64,000 nucleotides of DNA from DATLLJ01 sp035537875 (GTDB lineage Bacteria; Acidobacteriota; Vicinamibacteria; Vicinamibacterales; CAVVIG01). The stretch is from the NCBI GenBank assembly GCA_035537875.1, contig DATLLJ010000002.1, positions 1 through 64,000 of the forward strand, read 5' to 3'. A program made the position numbers and the translations under genes. Numbering within the stretch: the first letter of the stretch is position 1; each line of letters begins with the position of its first letter. Shown one piece after another: positions 16,020-25,481 of this stretch. The notes beneath the pieces are model-generated. The model saw only the letters and a program-made list of their open reading frames with translations. It was not told where the DNA came from and did no database searches.

Positions 16020-18532
16020 CGCCCGGAACAGTCGCCGTCATCGTCACCTGCCACAACCTGGGACGGACACTCGTCGAGGCGCTCGAAAGCGTCGAGCGAC
16101 AGACACGGCCCGCCGCACAGATCGTGGTCATCGACGACCGGTCCACCGATATCTACACGCGACAGATCCTCGAGAAGCTACAGCGGCAAGGCACTCGCGT
16201 CGCCACCGGCACCGGCCTGGGCGCTTCGGCGGCAAGGAACCTCGGAGCTCGACTCACGACGGCCCCGTACCTGGTCTGGCTGGACGCCGACGACCTCCTG
16301 GAGCCCACCTGGCTCGAGGCCGCGGCGGCACGCCTCGACACAAATCGCGATCTCGACTTCGTCTCGTGCGCGTTGCGCGCGTTTGGGGACGCCTGCTACG
16401 TCTGGACGCCATCGGCTTCCACCTTCGTCGAAGCGGTCTCCACGGGAGGGGTGCCCCACGCTTCGACCATGATCCGGCGCCAACTGTGGGAAGAGGTTGG
16501 AGGGTTTGACGAAGGCGTGCCGTCCTTCGAACTGCTCGATTTTTGGGCTTCCGCCTTCGAACGGGGAGCCAGTGGTGTGGTGCTCGAGCAGCCCCTGCTC
16601 AACTACCGCGTTCGACCAGGCTCGGGATACCGCCGTTCGATTCAGACAGAGACGTACCGCTCGCGGCTGACCTACTTCTACGAGAAGCATCGGGCCGCTG
16701 TCGCCCGATGCGGCCCGGAGCTGATCCTCGGCAAAGAGGCGTTCCTCCAAGGCCAGCGTGAGTACCGAAGGATGCTGGACGCACGCGTCCTGGCGCTCGA
16801 GGCCGAATTGACCGGGCTGCAGCACGATGTCGCACAGACAGTCGCCGCGCTGGAGTCGCGCGGCGAAACGCGCGTTGACTGGGGCGAGTTCCGACGCGTT
16901 CAGCCGCTCAGCCAGCAGTGGGGCTGGGATCGGGGTAAACCGGTCGATCGTTACTACATCGAAGACTTCGTTCAGAAACACGCGTCGGACATCCAGGGCC
17001 GGGTTCTCGAGGTTCGTGACTCGGTCTACACCCGCCGATTCGGCGGCGACACGGTCACCGGGATTGACGTGCTCGACATCGATCCAGCAAATAGCGCCGC
17101 GACCGTCATCGCCGATCTGCGCCAGGCTGGGGGAATTCCGTCTGACACCTACGACTGCATCATCGTGACGCAGACCCTGCAGCTCATTGACGACGTCCAC
17201 GCTGCCATCGCCGAGCTATATCGCATCCTTCGTCCCGGCGGCGTCCTGCTGGTCACTGTCCCGAGCGTCATCAGAGTGGATGACGAGGGGGGCATCGACG
17301 GCGATTTCTGGCGCTTCACGGAAGCATCCGCCCGAAGGTTCTTCGCCGCCGTGTTCCCGGTTGAAGCCTTTGAAGTCACTGCATACGGCAACGTCAAGTC
17401 GTGCGCGGCGTTTCTCTACGGGATGGCGACCGAGGAGGTGCCGGCGGCCGATCTCGATCATGTCGATTCGACGTTTCCATTGGGGATCGCCGTTCGCGCC
17501 GTCAAGCCGGAGACGACGCACGGTGACACGCCGAACGCCGACATCGTGTTCGGCTCGAGCCGGACCACTACGAATTCCGGTGCCTTCGCCCGGACTTTCA
17601 CGGCCGGCCACAGAGGCGTCATCCTTTCCTACCATCGCATCGCCGATCTGGCGCCAGATTCCCACGGGCTCTGCACGCCGCCCGCCGAATTCCGCGCCCA
17701 CATGGCGTTCATACGCCGCGAATGCACGCCAATCGCCTTGAACGCCCTCGTCAACGCCGCCGCTTGCGGCGAGATTCCTGAACGAGCGGTCGCCGTCACG
17801 CTCGACGACGGGTACCTGGATGCGTTGACGACAGCCTCGCCAATCCTCACCGAGCTTGGAGTGACAGCCACGTTCTTCGTGAACAGCGACCGGCTCGACC
17901 GGGAGCACGAACGATGGTGGGATCTCTTCGAAGGTATCTTCCTCACTCAGCTGACGCTTCCACCGGTCTTGACCGTTTGTCAAAGCGGCCACGACGTTCG
18001 ACTCGCCACGGCGACGTTGTCGGAACGCAAAGATTCGCTCGAACGCCTCAACCAGATCATGTGGCCTCTCGACGACAAGGCCAGAGCCGAGATTGTGACC
18101 GATGTGCTCCGCTGGGCGGGCGCACGTGACGAAGCGCGAAACACGCACCGGGTCCTGACGAACGACGAGATCCGCATTCTGGCCGACCGGCCTGGTCACA
18201 CCATCGGTGCTCATACCGTTCACCACCTCGCGTTGACACGGCAGCCGGCCGACACGAGGCTGAGGGAGGTGCTCGATAACAAGGCGGCGATCGAGGCGGC
18301 GACCCAGAAACCGATACAGCTCTTTGCGTATCCCTACGGTGAAGTCGATGCCGACCTGGCGGCGCTGGTGAGCAGAGCCGGCTTTCGCGCCGCCGTGACC
18401 GTGGAAGGCGGCTTCGTAACTGCAGGAACAAACCGGCTGATGCTCCCGCGGGTCGAAATCACCGCATCTGATCGCGGGCAGGCCTTCAGTGGCCGGCTCA
18501 GAGCGTTCTTCGAGATGACGAACGTGTGCTAG
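16016..18532 (+). CDS. three-domain fusion: GT2 glycosyltransferase, SAM methyltransferase, polysaccharide deacetylase
   Basis: An 838-residue protein with three enzymatic modules. Residues about 7-240 are GT2 (VIVTCHNLGRTLVEAL, DDRSTD, LDADDLLEPTWL). A helical linker follows (about 250-290). Residues about 295-480 form a class I methyltransferase-like domain (QPLSQQWGWDRG, VTGIDVLDIDP, LYRILRPGGVLLVTVP). Residues about 530-838 are a NodB-type polysaccharide deacetylase with the metal-binding TLDDGY (about 592), HTVHH (about 731) and FAYPYG (about 769) motifs. The start is ATG 16016, overlapping the upstream stop; this removes nine spurious residues. It ends on a CTAG shared with the convergent gene. 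It would add a sugar, methylate and de-N-acetylate a glycan in one polypeptide, though the deacetylase is normally periplasmic. Confidence 0.85.
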   Translation: MTPGTVAVIVTCHNLGRTLVEALESVERQTRPAAQIVVIDDRSTDIYTRQILEKLQRQGTRVATGTGLGASAARNLGARLTTAPYLVWLDADDLLEPTWLEAAAARLDTNRDLDFVSCALRAFGDACYVWTPSASTFVEAVSTGGVPHASTMIRRQLWEEVGGFDEGVPSFELLDFWASAFERGASGVVLEQPLLNYRVRPGSGYRRSIQTETYRSRLTYFYEKHRAAVARCGPELILGKEAFLQGQREYRRMLDARVLALEAELTGLQHDVAQTVAALESRGETRVDWGEFRRVQPLSQQWGWDRGKPVDRYYIEDFVQKHASDIQGRVLEVRDSVYTRRFGGDTVTGIDVLDIDPANSAATVIADLRQAGGIPSDTYDCIIVTQTLQLIDDVHAAIAELYRILRPGGVLLVTVPSVIRVDDEGGIDGDFWRFTEASARRFFAAVFPVEAFEVTAYGNVKSCAAFLYGMATEEVPAADLDHVDSTFPLGIAVRAVKPETTHGDTPNADIVFGSSRTTTNSGAFARTFTAGHRGVILSYHRIADLAPDSHGLCTPPAEFRAHMAFIRRECTPIALNALVNAAACGEIPERAVAVTLDDGYLDALTTASPILTELGVTATFFVNSDRLDREHERWWDLFEGIFLTQLTLPPVLTVCQSGHDVRLATATLSERKDSLERLNQIMWPLDDKARAEIVTDVLRWAGARDEARNTHRVLTNDEIRILADRPGHTIGAHTVHHLALTRQPADTRLREVLDNKAAIEAATQKPIQLFAYPYGEVDADLAALVSRAGFRAAVTVEGGFVTAGTNRLMLPRVEITASDRGQAFSGRLRAFFEMTNVC

Positions 18533-21123
18533 CGCTCCCCGTGAACGGACGATCCGATCGACGCTGCTAGAAGGGCAGGCGCCGTCCGCACGTCGTGCGC
18601 AGAGCTCCGTACGGCGTGATGCAACGCCGTCTCGACGACGGCACGAAACACGCCTGGAGCGCAGTCACTGGTGACCCTCGCCAATGCGGATTCCCGAAGC
18701 CGGCGCCACAGTTCCGCATCGGATACGAGCGAGGCAACCGCCCGTGCGAACTCAACCGCGCTGTCAGCCGCCAGCAGTTCCTTGCCAGGGGTCCAGCCGA
18801 GCTGCCGCGCGACCGTGGATGTGGAGACGACCGGAACGCCGCGGGCGGCTGCCTCGATGACTTTGAGTGAAATGCCGGCCGAGTAACGCGTCGGTGCGAC
18901 GAACACCCGCGCGTCATCGTAGAACGGCGTCAGATCATCGACGTCGGAATGCCACGATACGCTCGAATCCGTCAGCGACCGAAGGCGGTCCGGCAGGTGT
19001 GCGCCGGCCACGACCAACGGCGCGCGACATCCTGAACTTCTGAGGATCGGCATCACCTCGAGGCAGAAGAACGACACAGCGTCCTCGTTGGGCGATTGAG
19101 CGTCGAACGCGCCGACAAACAGAAGGGAGCCTCGCTGCTCGAAAGGCCTTGGCGTGGGCAACCCCTCGACAGCGTGGCCCACCACGTAGACGTTGGCGGT
19201 ACCGAATCGCTCGAACCGCTCCCGTTCGATATCGTTCACGGCGAGAACCGCGGCGCAGCCGCGCGCCAGTCCCAGCTCCGCGTCAAACATTGCTTGCGCG
19301 GTGTCTTCTGACATCGGCATCCCGAGCACCCGCCGGCGTTCCCGTTCGCGGAGCGCGTAAATCGCCTCGGCGTCGTAGATGCACGGAGCCCCGAGCGCCG
19401 AGAGATCCGAGCCCACGGCGGCTTTCACGTACTGCATGTTGTGTGGCCGGCTGATGATCACCACGTCCTGATGGTTGCGCGATGTGAGAAACGCGCGAAG
19501 GCCGTCGGGACCGCCCGCCACCACCTCGATTCCTTCCCCGGCGGTTGCGCCGGAGGCAGGGTTGGTGGCGTAGAGCGTGACGAGATAGCCGAGATCGATC
19601 AGCGTCTCGATCAACCGGGCCGCGCGAGGAAATCCAGACCCGGCGCGGGGATCGGGCAGCGTGTCGTCGATGACAATCACGGAGGCACGCCCGTGCGGGT
19701 GGACCCGCGCTCTCTGAACCTGGCGCACTCCCGCGGTCATCTGCGACGTCAGCCATCGCCGGTGAGTCGAGACGAATATCGGCCTGCGCGAGCGCTGGAG
19801 CTCCGCGCTGGCTTCCGGAGAGGTGCTCCCGAACTCACAGTGAGTCGCGGCAGCGCGCGGCTGGTAAACGACCGAATGGCCGGACTCCCAGACGCGGACG
19901 CAGTAATCGACGTCATCGTAATACGCCGGTCGATAACGCTCGTCGAATCCATGCAGCTGATTGAAAAGGGATCGCCTGGTCAAGAGCAGAGCCGCGGAGC
20001 AAAAGTCGACGGGCCGCTCGAAGTTGTATTCGGGAGCATCCGGATCCTGGCCTCGACCGTAGCTCTCGCACGAGCCGTCCGCCCAGATGATCGAGCCGGC
20101 TTCCTGCAACCGCCCGTCCGGGTAGATCAGCTTGCCTCCCACCGCGCCAATCGCGCTCGACCGGCGAGCCGTCTCGAGGAGCCGTCGGAGCGTTCCGGCA
20201 ATCACGGCCGCGTCGTTGTTGACGAAAAGCAGGAACTCCCCACGCGCCGCTCTCGCGCCGATGTTGAGAGCCATCGTGAAGCCAAGGTTGGTGCTGTTCC
20301 TGACGACGGTGGCTCCTCTGACGCGCGACAGAAGCTGCGACGTCTCGTCCGTCGAGGCGTTGTCGACGATGACCACTTCAGTCGACACGCCCGACGCCTC
20401 CTCCTCGCGTTCGAGCGCCTGCAGACAACCGAGCGTGAGGTCGGCGTGGTTCCAGGCCACCACGACAATCGAGACATCCGGGATCGCGGTCGACATGAAG
20501 GACGGTTCGGAGTGACTCTTCAGGAAGTTCGCCAGCGACGCTCGGGTTTGCCGCCGGAGGCTGGCCCTGCCGGTCAGAGATGGCGACTGCGGCTGGGCAG
20601 GTCCCGCCATCACCCGCGTCAGCAACTTGAACGCATCGAGCCAGGCGCGCGGCGACAGAAGGATCTGGGGACGACGCAACGCCTGACGCGCCGCAGCACG
20701 AATCCGAGAGGTCTCGTGCCCCCGAGCCTGCATGACGAGGGCACGCTGAAACAAGCGGACCGTTCGTCCGTCGCTCAACCGCGCCCAGACGTCGAAGTTC
20801 ACCCGTTCTCCCGGTGTACCCTCCAGCTCCAGATAGCCAGTGAATCCAGAAACGCGCGCGTTGGTTTCGTCGGGATACCGCCGCGCCACATCTGCGCGCT
20901 CGATGCCGCTATGCAAGGGCCGTTGCACGCCGAAGCCGGTGGACCAGACGTCGATGATCTGGGCGTCGGTCGCGTAGGCCCATCCGCAGACGACCAGGCA
21001 ATCAGAGGCGATGACATCGGACGCGGGGCTCTCGAGCCAACCGCGAACACCGGGCGCGATGTGGTGTTCGTGCATGGGGCGCCTGGAAGCGTCGCTCTTC
21101 GTGATCGAAGTATCGCGCGTCAA
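18529..21123 (-). CDS. GT2-GT4 fusion glycosyltransferase with N-terminal accessory domain
   Basis: An 864-residue protein. Residues about 20-130 form a beta-rich module (GWLESPASDVIASDCLVVCGW) seen at the start of some glycan enzymes. Residues about 215-450 are a GT2 domain of the rhamnosyltransferase type (VSIVVVAWNHADL, DNASTDETS, NSTNLGF, FVNNDA, YYDDVDYCVRVW). Residues about 475-850 are a GT4 domain ending in the donor-site motif RYSAGISLKVIEAAARGVPVV (EX7E-like; shown shortened: ISLKVIEAAARG). The TTG at 21123 overlaps the upstream ATPase stop as TTGA; ATG 21075 is a reasonable alternative start. It probably adds two sugars to the polymer exported by the adjacent Wzm/Wzt. Confidence 0.82.
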   Translation of the reverse strand: MTRDTSITKSDASRRPMHEHHIAPGVRGWLESPASDVIASDCLVVCGWAYATDAQIIDVWSTGFGVQRPLHSGIERADVARRYPDETNARVSGFTGYLELEGTPGERVNFDVWARLSDGRTVRLFQRALVMQARGHETSRIRAAARQALRRPQILLSPRAWLDAFKLLTRVMAGPAQPQSPSLTGRASLRRQTRASLANFLKSHSEPSFMSTAIPDVSIVVVAWNHADLTLGCLQALEREEEASGVSTEVVIVDNASTDETSQLLSRVRGATVVRNSTNLGFTMALNIGARAARGEFLLFVNNDAAVIAGTLRRLLETARRSSAIGAVGGKLIYPDGRLQEAGSIIWADGSCESYGRGQDPDAPEYNFERPVDFCSAALLLTRRSLFNQLHGFDERYRPAYYDDVDYCVRVWESGHSVVYQPRAAATHCEFGSTSPEASAELQRSRRPIFVSTHRRWLTSQMTAGVRQVQRARVHPHGRASVIVIDDTLPDPRAGSGFPRAARLIETLIDLGYLVTLYATNPASGATAGEGIEVVAGGPDGLRAFLTSRNHQDVVIISRPHNMQYVKAAVGSDLSALGAPCIYDAEAIYALRERERRRVLGMPMSEDTAQAMFDAELGLARGCAAVLAVNDIERERFERFGTANVYVVGHAVEGLPTPRPFEQRGSLLFVGAFDAQSPNEDAVSFFCLEVMPILRSSGCRAPLVVAGAHLPDRLRSLTDSSVSWHSDVDDLTPFYDDARVFVAPTRYSAGISLKVIEAAARGVPVVSTSTVARQLGWTPGKELLAADSAVEFARAVASLVSDAELWRRLRESALARVTSDCAPGVFRAVVETALHHAVRSSAHDVRTAPALLAASIGSSVHGER

Positions 21124-21869
21124 CCGGACGGCCGCATCAGCAAAGACAGGTATTCGCCTGCCACGTCAGACGCCGCGCCGTCCATGACAATGCGGCCTCC
21201 GTCCAGAAGCACGGCCCGGTCGCAGAACGTCGAGACGATGCGGGGATCGTGGCTGACCATGATGACCGTGTGGCCCTGGGCGCGAAGCCTCCGGTATCGA
21301 TCTTCGCACCGTGCCCTGAACCCCGCGTCGCCAACGGCGAAAATCTCGTCGAGGACCAGCACCTCGCGCACAGCCTGAAACGCTACGGCATAGCCCAGGC
21401 GCGACGACATGCCGCTCGAATAATGCATCAGTTTCAGATTGGCAAATCGCTCCAGCTCGGCAAACGCGAGGATTTCGTCCATGCCCCGCCGGATCTGGCG
21501 CAGCGAGAGCCCCATGACCGAGCCGACGAGAAATACGTTGTCCACCGCGTCGAGCTCGGGGTTCCAGCCGATGCCGAGCTCGAGGATCGGCGTAATCGCT
21601 GCCCGCGCGCTGACCCGGCCCTTATCGGGTGGAAACACGCCGCACATGATCTTCAGCAGCGTGCTCTTGCCAGACCCGTTGCGGCCCATCACGCCGACAG
21701 CTTCGCCTCGACTGACGTCGAGGCTCACGCTGTCGAGAACCTGGAGCCGTTCGAACCGGCGCGGCTCGAGCGCACCGAGGAGATGCTCGCGGATGGTGTC
21801 CCGACGAACGCTCGGAATCCGGAACGCTTTCGACACGCCGGCGAGCTCGATGATCGACGAGGCGCTCAC
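21120..21869 (-). CDS. ABC transporter ATP-binding protein for polysaccharide export (Wzt-like)
   Basis: A 249-residue ATPase: Walker A GRNGSGKST (about residue 64), signature YSSGMSSRLG (about 148), Walker B VREVLVLDEIFAVGD (about 170) and the VMVSHD-like switch His (IMVSHD). Extended KAFRIP and HLLGAL near the N-terminus are typical of the Wzt/TagH family. It lacks the C-terminal carbohydrate-binding domain of the longer O-antigen Wzt proteins, so it probably does not select a capped chain end. The GTG start at 21869 overlaps the permease stop (GTGA). Confidence 0.9.
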   Translation of the reverse strand: MSASSIIELAGVSKAFRIPSVRRDTIREHLLGALEPRRFERLQVLDSVSLDVSRGEAVGVMGRNGSGKSTLLKIMCGVFPPDKGRVSARAAITPILELGIGWNPELDAVDNVFLVGSVMGLSLRQIRRGMDEILAFAELERFANLKLMHYSSGMSSRLGYAVAFQAVREVLVLDEIFAVGDAGFRARCEDRYRRLRAQGHTVIMVSHDPRIVSTFCDRAVLLDGGRIVMDGAASDVAGEYLSLLMRPSG

Positions 21870-22696
21870 AGGTACTCCGCCGCCCGTGGGCTCAGCCGCC
21901 AGAAGACGAGAATCCCGACGAGCAGGCAAATCGCGGCATCCGCGACCAGATACAGGTGGCCGGTCGTCGTCGGCATGACACCTCGGACGAGGGCCGCGCG
22001 TGAGAATTCGATGATCGGGGTCGGTGGCCAGACGTAGAGGTAGAAGTGAAAGCGCTCCGGAAGAATGTCGAGCGGGTAGATGATGGGGGCGATGAAGAAG
22101 CCCGCCTGGAGCACGACCTCCCACACCTGGTTCAAATCGCGATAGCGCAGGAACAGGACGCTGGCTGCCAGCGAAAACCCGATGACCATCGCCGTCAACG
22201 CGCCGCTGTACGCCGCGAACGCAAGCATGGCGCCGACAGTCGGTGGCTGGCCCGCCGCGGCCAGGAAGACCACGATGACGATTGCGAACACCCCCAGGGT
22301 AATCACCGCGTTCGAAATCGAGGTCACCACCAGGATCCATGGCGGCACCCGCGCCTTGCTCAACAGAAACCCTCTCGCGTGCAGCGAGCACAGCCCGCTC
22401 TTCGTCGATTCCGAGAAGAACTCCCACAAGAACAGGCCGACGATGAGGTTGAGCTTGTAAGTCGGATTCGAGGCAAACAGGAACGAGAAGACCCCCATGA
22501 GGACGATGAACATGCTCACCGGCTTGAGGAGCGCCCACACGAAGCCGCCCAGCGTACCGTGATAGCGCGCCTTGAAGTCCGTGCGCACCAGCGTCCACAC
22601 CAGCCCGGCATATCGGTAGGCGGCGCGCTCCTCCGTCCCGTACTGAGCCCGGTCAGCGGCGAGGACTGTCGATTCCAAATCGGGACTCCACGTCAT
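21866..22696 (-). CDS. ABC-2 type polysaccharide export permease (Wzm-like)
   Basis: A 276-residue inner-membrane protein with six predicted membrane segments. The N-terminal amphipathic DFKARYHGTLGGFVWALLKP (about 38-57) and the later FLRYRDLNQVWEVVLQAGFFI and PPTPIIEFSR are characteristic of Wzm/KpsM/TagG permeases. It forms the exporter with the ATPase that follows. The start (ATG 22696) lies within the end of the upstream TMTC-like gene, a 44-base overlap in a different frame. Confidence 0.9.
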   Translation of the reverse strand: MTWSPDLESTVLAADRAQYGTEERAAYRYAGLVWTLVRTDFKARYHGTLGGFVWALLKPVSMFIVLMGVFSFLFASNPTYKLNLIVGLFLWEFFSESTKSGLCSLHARGFLLSKARVPPWILVVTSISNAVITLGVFAIVIVVFLAAAGQPPTVGAMLAFAAYSGALTAMVIGFSLAASVLFLRYRDLNQVWEVVLQAGFFIAPIIYPLDILPERFHFYLYVWPPTPIIEFSRAALVRGVMPTTTGHLYLVADAAICLLVGILVFWRLSPRAAEYL

Positions 22697-24230
22697 CGAG
22701 CACGGTCAATGCGTTCCGGGCCGCCACGTACCGCGGATCGATCTTGAGCGCTTTGAGAAACTGCTGTCGAGCCTCCAGCCAATGCCCGTCCTCGGCCAGG
22801 ACCTGCCCCACTTTCACGTACCCGACAGGTTCCATGGGGCGAAGCCGGATTGCCGTCTGATATTCCTCGAGCGCCTCGCTCCTGCGACCCGCCTCCTGCA
22901 GCGCCTCACCGAGAAGGAGCCGCGGGCGATAGTGAGTCGGGGCCAGGTCCACCGATTCGCGCCAGAGGCGCACGGGATCGCCCCACACCGCATTCCGGAC
23001 AATCGTCATGGTGCCAAGCGAAAGCATGACGAGCGCGAAGATCGATGCTCCCAGCAGGCGGGGCCAAACCGCCGCCCGTTCCAGCCGACCCCCAAGCCAT
23101 CCGATGGCCGATCCCGTCGAGAGGAAGATTCCGCAGCTCGCCAGGTAGATACGGTGCTCGGCCATCGGCTCACCCTGATCGAGCGCAATCAGGACCGACG
23201 ACGGGACGAGCACCAGCAGGAACCAGAGCACACCGAATCCGGAGACCCAGTCGAGGCGCCGCAGCTTCGTGCTTGCCACCACCAGACCGCCCACAACGAG
23301 AACGGCGAGCCAGGCGCGGGGGTCGAACAGGCCGACCGCTGCCACCTCGTGGAAGAGTGCCTGTCCGGACGGAATCGCGATCATCGAGATGTAACGACGC
23401 ACCACGTCGAGCTCGAGCAGCAGGTAATCCCAGTGAACGGTCACCTGGCCGGGGTACTCGATGCGCGCGAAGACGATCAGGCGGACGATTCCGGCGACCA
23501 CTGCTGTGGAGATGAGCGGCAGATGCACCCCGCGCATGCGACGCCACCGGGTGACTTCATCCGACTGCAGAGCAAAATGGTCGTACGCCAGGAGGACGAA
23601 CGGGAACATGGCGGCGCTTTCCTTCGTAGCCAGTGACGCGACCCATAATCCGGTCGTCATCAGCGCCCACTTTGCGCCTCCCTCGATCAGCCACCGACCG
23701 CCGCACATCAGCGCGAGCATGAAGAAGGTCGCGCACAGGACTTCCGATCGCCCGCTGATGTAGCCGACCGCCTCGGTCATCATCGGATGAACCGCGAGCA
23801 GTCCCGACGCGGCAAACGCGACGACACTGCCCTTTCCGACGCGCCGGGCGAGCTGAAACAACAGAACGACGTTCACCATGTGGAGAAGCACGTTGGTGAG
23901 ATGAAACCCGAACGGCGCCGTCCCCCAGATCGCCCGGTCGAATGCATACGACAGGTTCACGATGGGCCGTGTGACCGCACCAAGAACGATGGCGGAAAGA
24001 TCCATCAGGTCCGCGATCGAGCGGTTCTCGACCACCGTGTGGTAGTCGTCGTACACGAACGGGTTGTGCAAGGCGTTCAGATAGACAAGACCGCCCAGGA
24101 CCGCCGCGAACAGAGGAAGGATCGTCGCAGCCGACAGCTCGTAGCGTCTGGCTTCAGCCGGACCCTCAGCCGAATTCACCGCTGGATCAACGGCGGCCAG
24201 ACCGTTGTAATGTATGGCGAATCTATTCAC
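22653..24230 (-). CDS. polytopic membrane protein with C-terminal TPR (TMTC/GT-C-like)
   Basis: A 525-residue protein with roughly ten hydrophobic segments from residue 35 to 400. The first luminal loop has NPFVYDDYHTVVENRSI, where paired Asp residues match the catalytic loop of GT-C/TMTC O-mannosyltransferases. ESAAMFPFVLLAYD and GEPMAEHRIYLAS are also family-like. The C-terminus (about 425-515) has tetratricopeptide units (LGEALQEAGRRSEALEEYQTA, KVGQVLAEDGHWLEARQQFLKAL). It could transfer a lipid-linked sugar to a protein on the periplasmic side. First of the minus-strand export operon. GTG 24179 is an alternative start that would leave more room for a promoter. Confidence 0.75.
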   Translation of the reverse strand: MNRFAIHYNGLAAVDPAVNSAEGPAEARRYELSAATILPLFAAVLGGLVYLNALHNPFVYDDYHTVVENRSIADLMDLSAIVLGAVTRPIVNLSYAFDRAIWGTAPFGFHLTNVLLHMVNVVLLFQLARRVGKGSVVAFAASGLLAVHPMMTEAVGYISGRSEVLCATFFMLALMCGGRWLIEGGAKWALMTTGLWVASLATKESAAMFPFVLLAYDHFALQSDEVTRWRRMRGVHLPLISTAVVAGIVRLIVFARIEYPGQVTVHWDYLLLELDVVRRYISMIAIPSGQALFHEVAAVGLFDPRAWLAVLVVGGLVVASTKLRRLDWVSGFGVLWFLLVLVPSSVLIALDQGEPMAEHRIYLASCGIFLSTGSAIGWLGGRLERAAVWPRLLGASIFALVMLSLGTMTIVRNAVWGDPVRLWRESVDLAPTHYRPRLLLGEALQEAGRRSEALEEYQTAIRLRPMEPVGYVKVGQVLAEDGHWLEARQQFLKALKIDPRYVAARNALTVLDDVESRFGIDSPRR

Positions 24231-24254
24231 GGGTCGATTACAAACCTGTCACTG

Positions 24255-25481
24255 GTGCCACGGTCGCTGCGCATTCTTCACGTCGCGCCTTACTCGGGCG
24301 ACGCCTGGGCCTACGGAGGCATCCCGCGCCTCGTACAGACGCTGACGCGCGGTCTGGCGCGTCGTGGGCACCAAGTGACCCTCTGCACGACCGACGCCGC
24401 TGATGAATCGGCGCGACTGCAGAACCAGGCAGATCCGCGCAGCGGGGTCCACGCCGCCTGGCCAGCAATTCGGACGGCCGACAACGTGGAGGTGCGCGTT
24501 TTTCCGAACGTTTCCAACCGTCTGGCCTACCACTTGCAGCTGTTCCTCCCGATCGGTCTCAATCGGTACTTATCGGAACATGCACGGGACTTCGATGTGG
24601 CGCACCTGCACGCCTGCCGCAACATCCCGGGGGCCATTGCGGCGCGCCATCTTCATCGAACCGGCGTGCCGTATGTCCTCGCCCCCAATGGCACCGCGCC
24701 CCGCATCGAGCGGCGAAGGTTCGCCAAGCGGATATTCGACGCCGTGATGGGCCGGAGAATGCTCGGGGAGGCCGCGCGCGTGCTGGCCGTGTCACACGCC
24801 GAACTGCGACAGTTCGAGGGGCTCGGGATTGAATCCCGCATCGTCCGTCTGGTGCCGAATCCGGTCGATCTCGACGAGTTTTCCCCGCTTCCGGCGCGCG
24901 GGCGGTTACGGGCACGGCTGGGCCTTCCGAGCGCTTCAGCCACGCCGCTCGTCATGTTTCTGGGGAAACTGACGCCGCGCAAACACGTGGACGTCCTGGT
25001 CCGCGCGTTCGCACGATTGAGCGACGAGCGGGCCCGGCTTGTCATCGCGGGCAACGACATGGGCACGGGGGCTGGGATACGCGCGGTCGTCCGCGAGCTC
25101 GGCTTGGAACGGCGCACACTCTTCACCGGGCTCTTGCGAGGCCGCGAGCGTCTCGAAGCGCTGGTCGATGCGTCCGTCGTGGTCTACCCTTCGGAGGACG
25201 AGATCTTCGGGCTGGTCCCGCTCGAAGCATTGCTCGTTGGCACACCGGTCGTTGTCGCCGGAGACTCGGGGTGCGGCGAAGTGGTGAGCCGGACCGGAGG
25301 CGGCCAGGTCGTTCCCTGCGGCGACCTGGACCGTCTGGTGCGCGCAATCGAAGAGGTCCTCGATTCACCTTCCGCGTGGGGCACCGAGGCGGCCGCGCGC
25401 CGGATTCGAGCGGCCTACGGCGGAGACGTCATTTGCGCGGCGCTCGAGCAGGTGTATGAGGAAATGGTGATCGCCGCGTGA
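24255..25481 (+). CDS. GT4-family glycosyltransferase
   Basis: A 408-residue retaining glycosyltransferase with two Rossmann-like halves: RILHVAPYSGDAWAYGGIPR at the N-terminus (Gly-rich acceptor loop), VLAPNGTAPRIERRRF in the middle and, in the donor half, FLGKLTPRKHVDVLVRAF and YPSEDEIFGLVPLEALLVG, the EX7E donor site. I use GTG 24255, which gives the normal N-terminus; ATG 24210 would add 15 residues and overlap the divergent gene's start. It ends TGATG with the next gene, so the two are coupled. Confidence 0.85.
   Translation: MPRSLRILHVAPYSGDAWAYGGIPRLVQTLTRGLARRGHQVTLCTTDAADESARLQNQADPRSGVHAAWPAIRTADNVEVRVFPNVSNRLAYHLQLFLPIGLNRYLSEHARDFDVAHLHACRNIPGAIAARHLHRTGVPYVLAPNGTAPRIERRRFAKRIFDAVMGRRMLGEAARVLAVSHAELRQFEGLGIESRIVRLVPNPVDLDEFSPLPARGRLRARLGLPSASATPLVMFLGKLTPRKHVDVLVRAFARLSDERARLVIAGNDMGTGAGIRAVVRELGLERRTLFTGLLRGRERLEALVDASVVVYPSEDEIFGLVPLEALLVGTPVVVAGDSGCGEVVSRTGGGQVVPCGDLDRLVRAIEEVLDSPSAWGTEAAARRIRAAYGGDVICAALEQVYEEMVIAA

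Noticed and set aside
19441..21378. Long plus-strand open frame opposite the GT2-GT4 fusion
   Set aside because: Same reason: no recognisable motif, and the minus-strand protein has full GT2 and GT4 signatures.
24184..24200. Sigma-54-like GG-N10-GC pair near the GT4 gene start
   Set aside because: The -12 element lacks TT before GC and the site lies in the start region of a divergent gene; likely chance.
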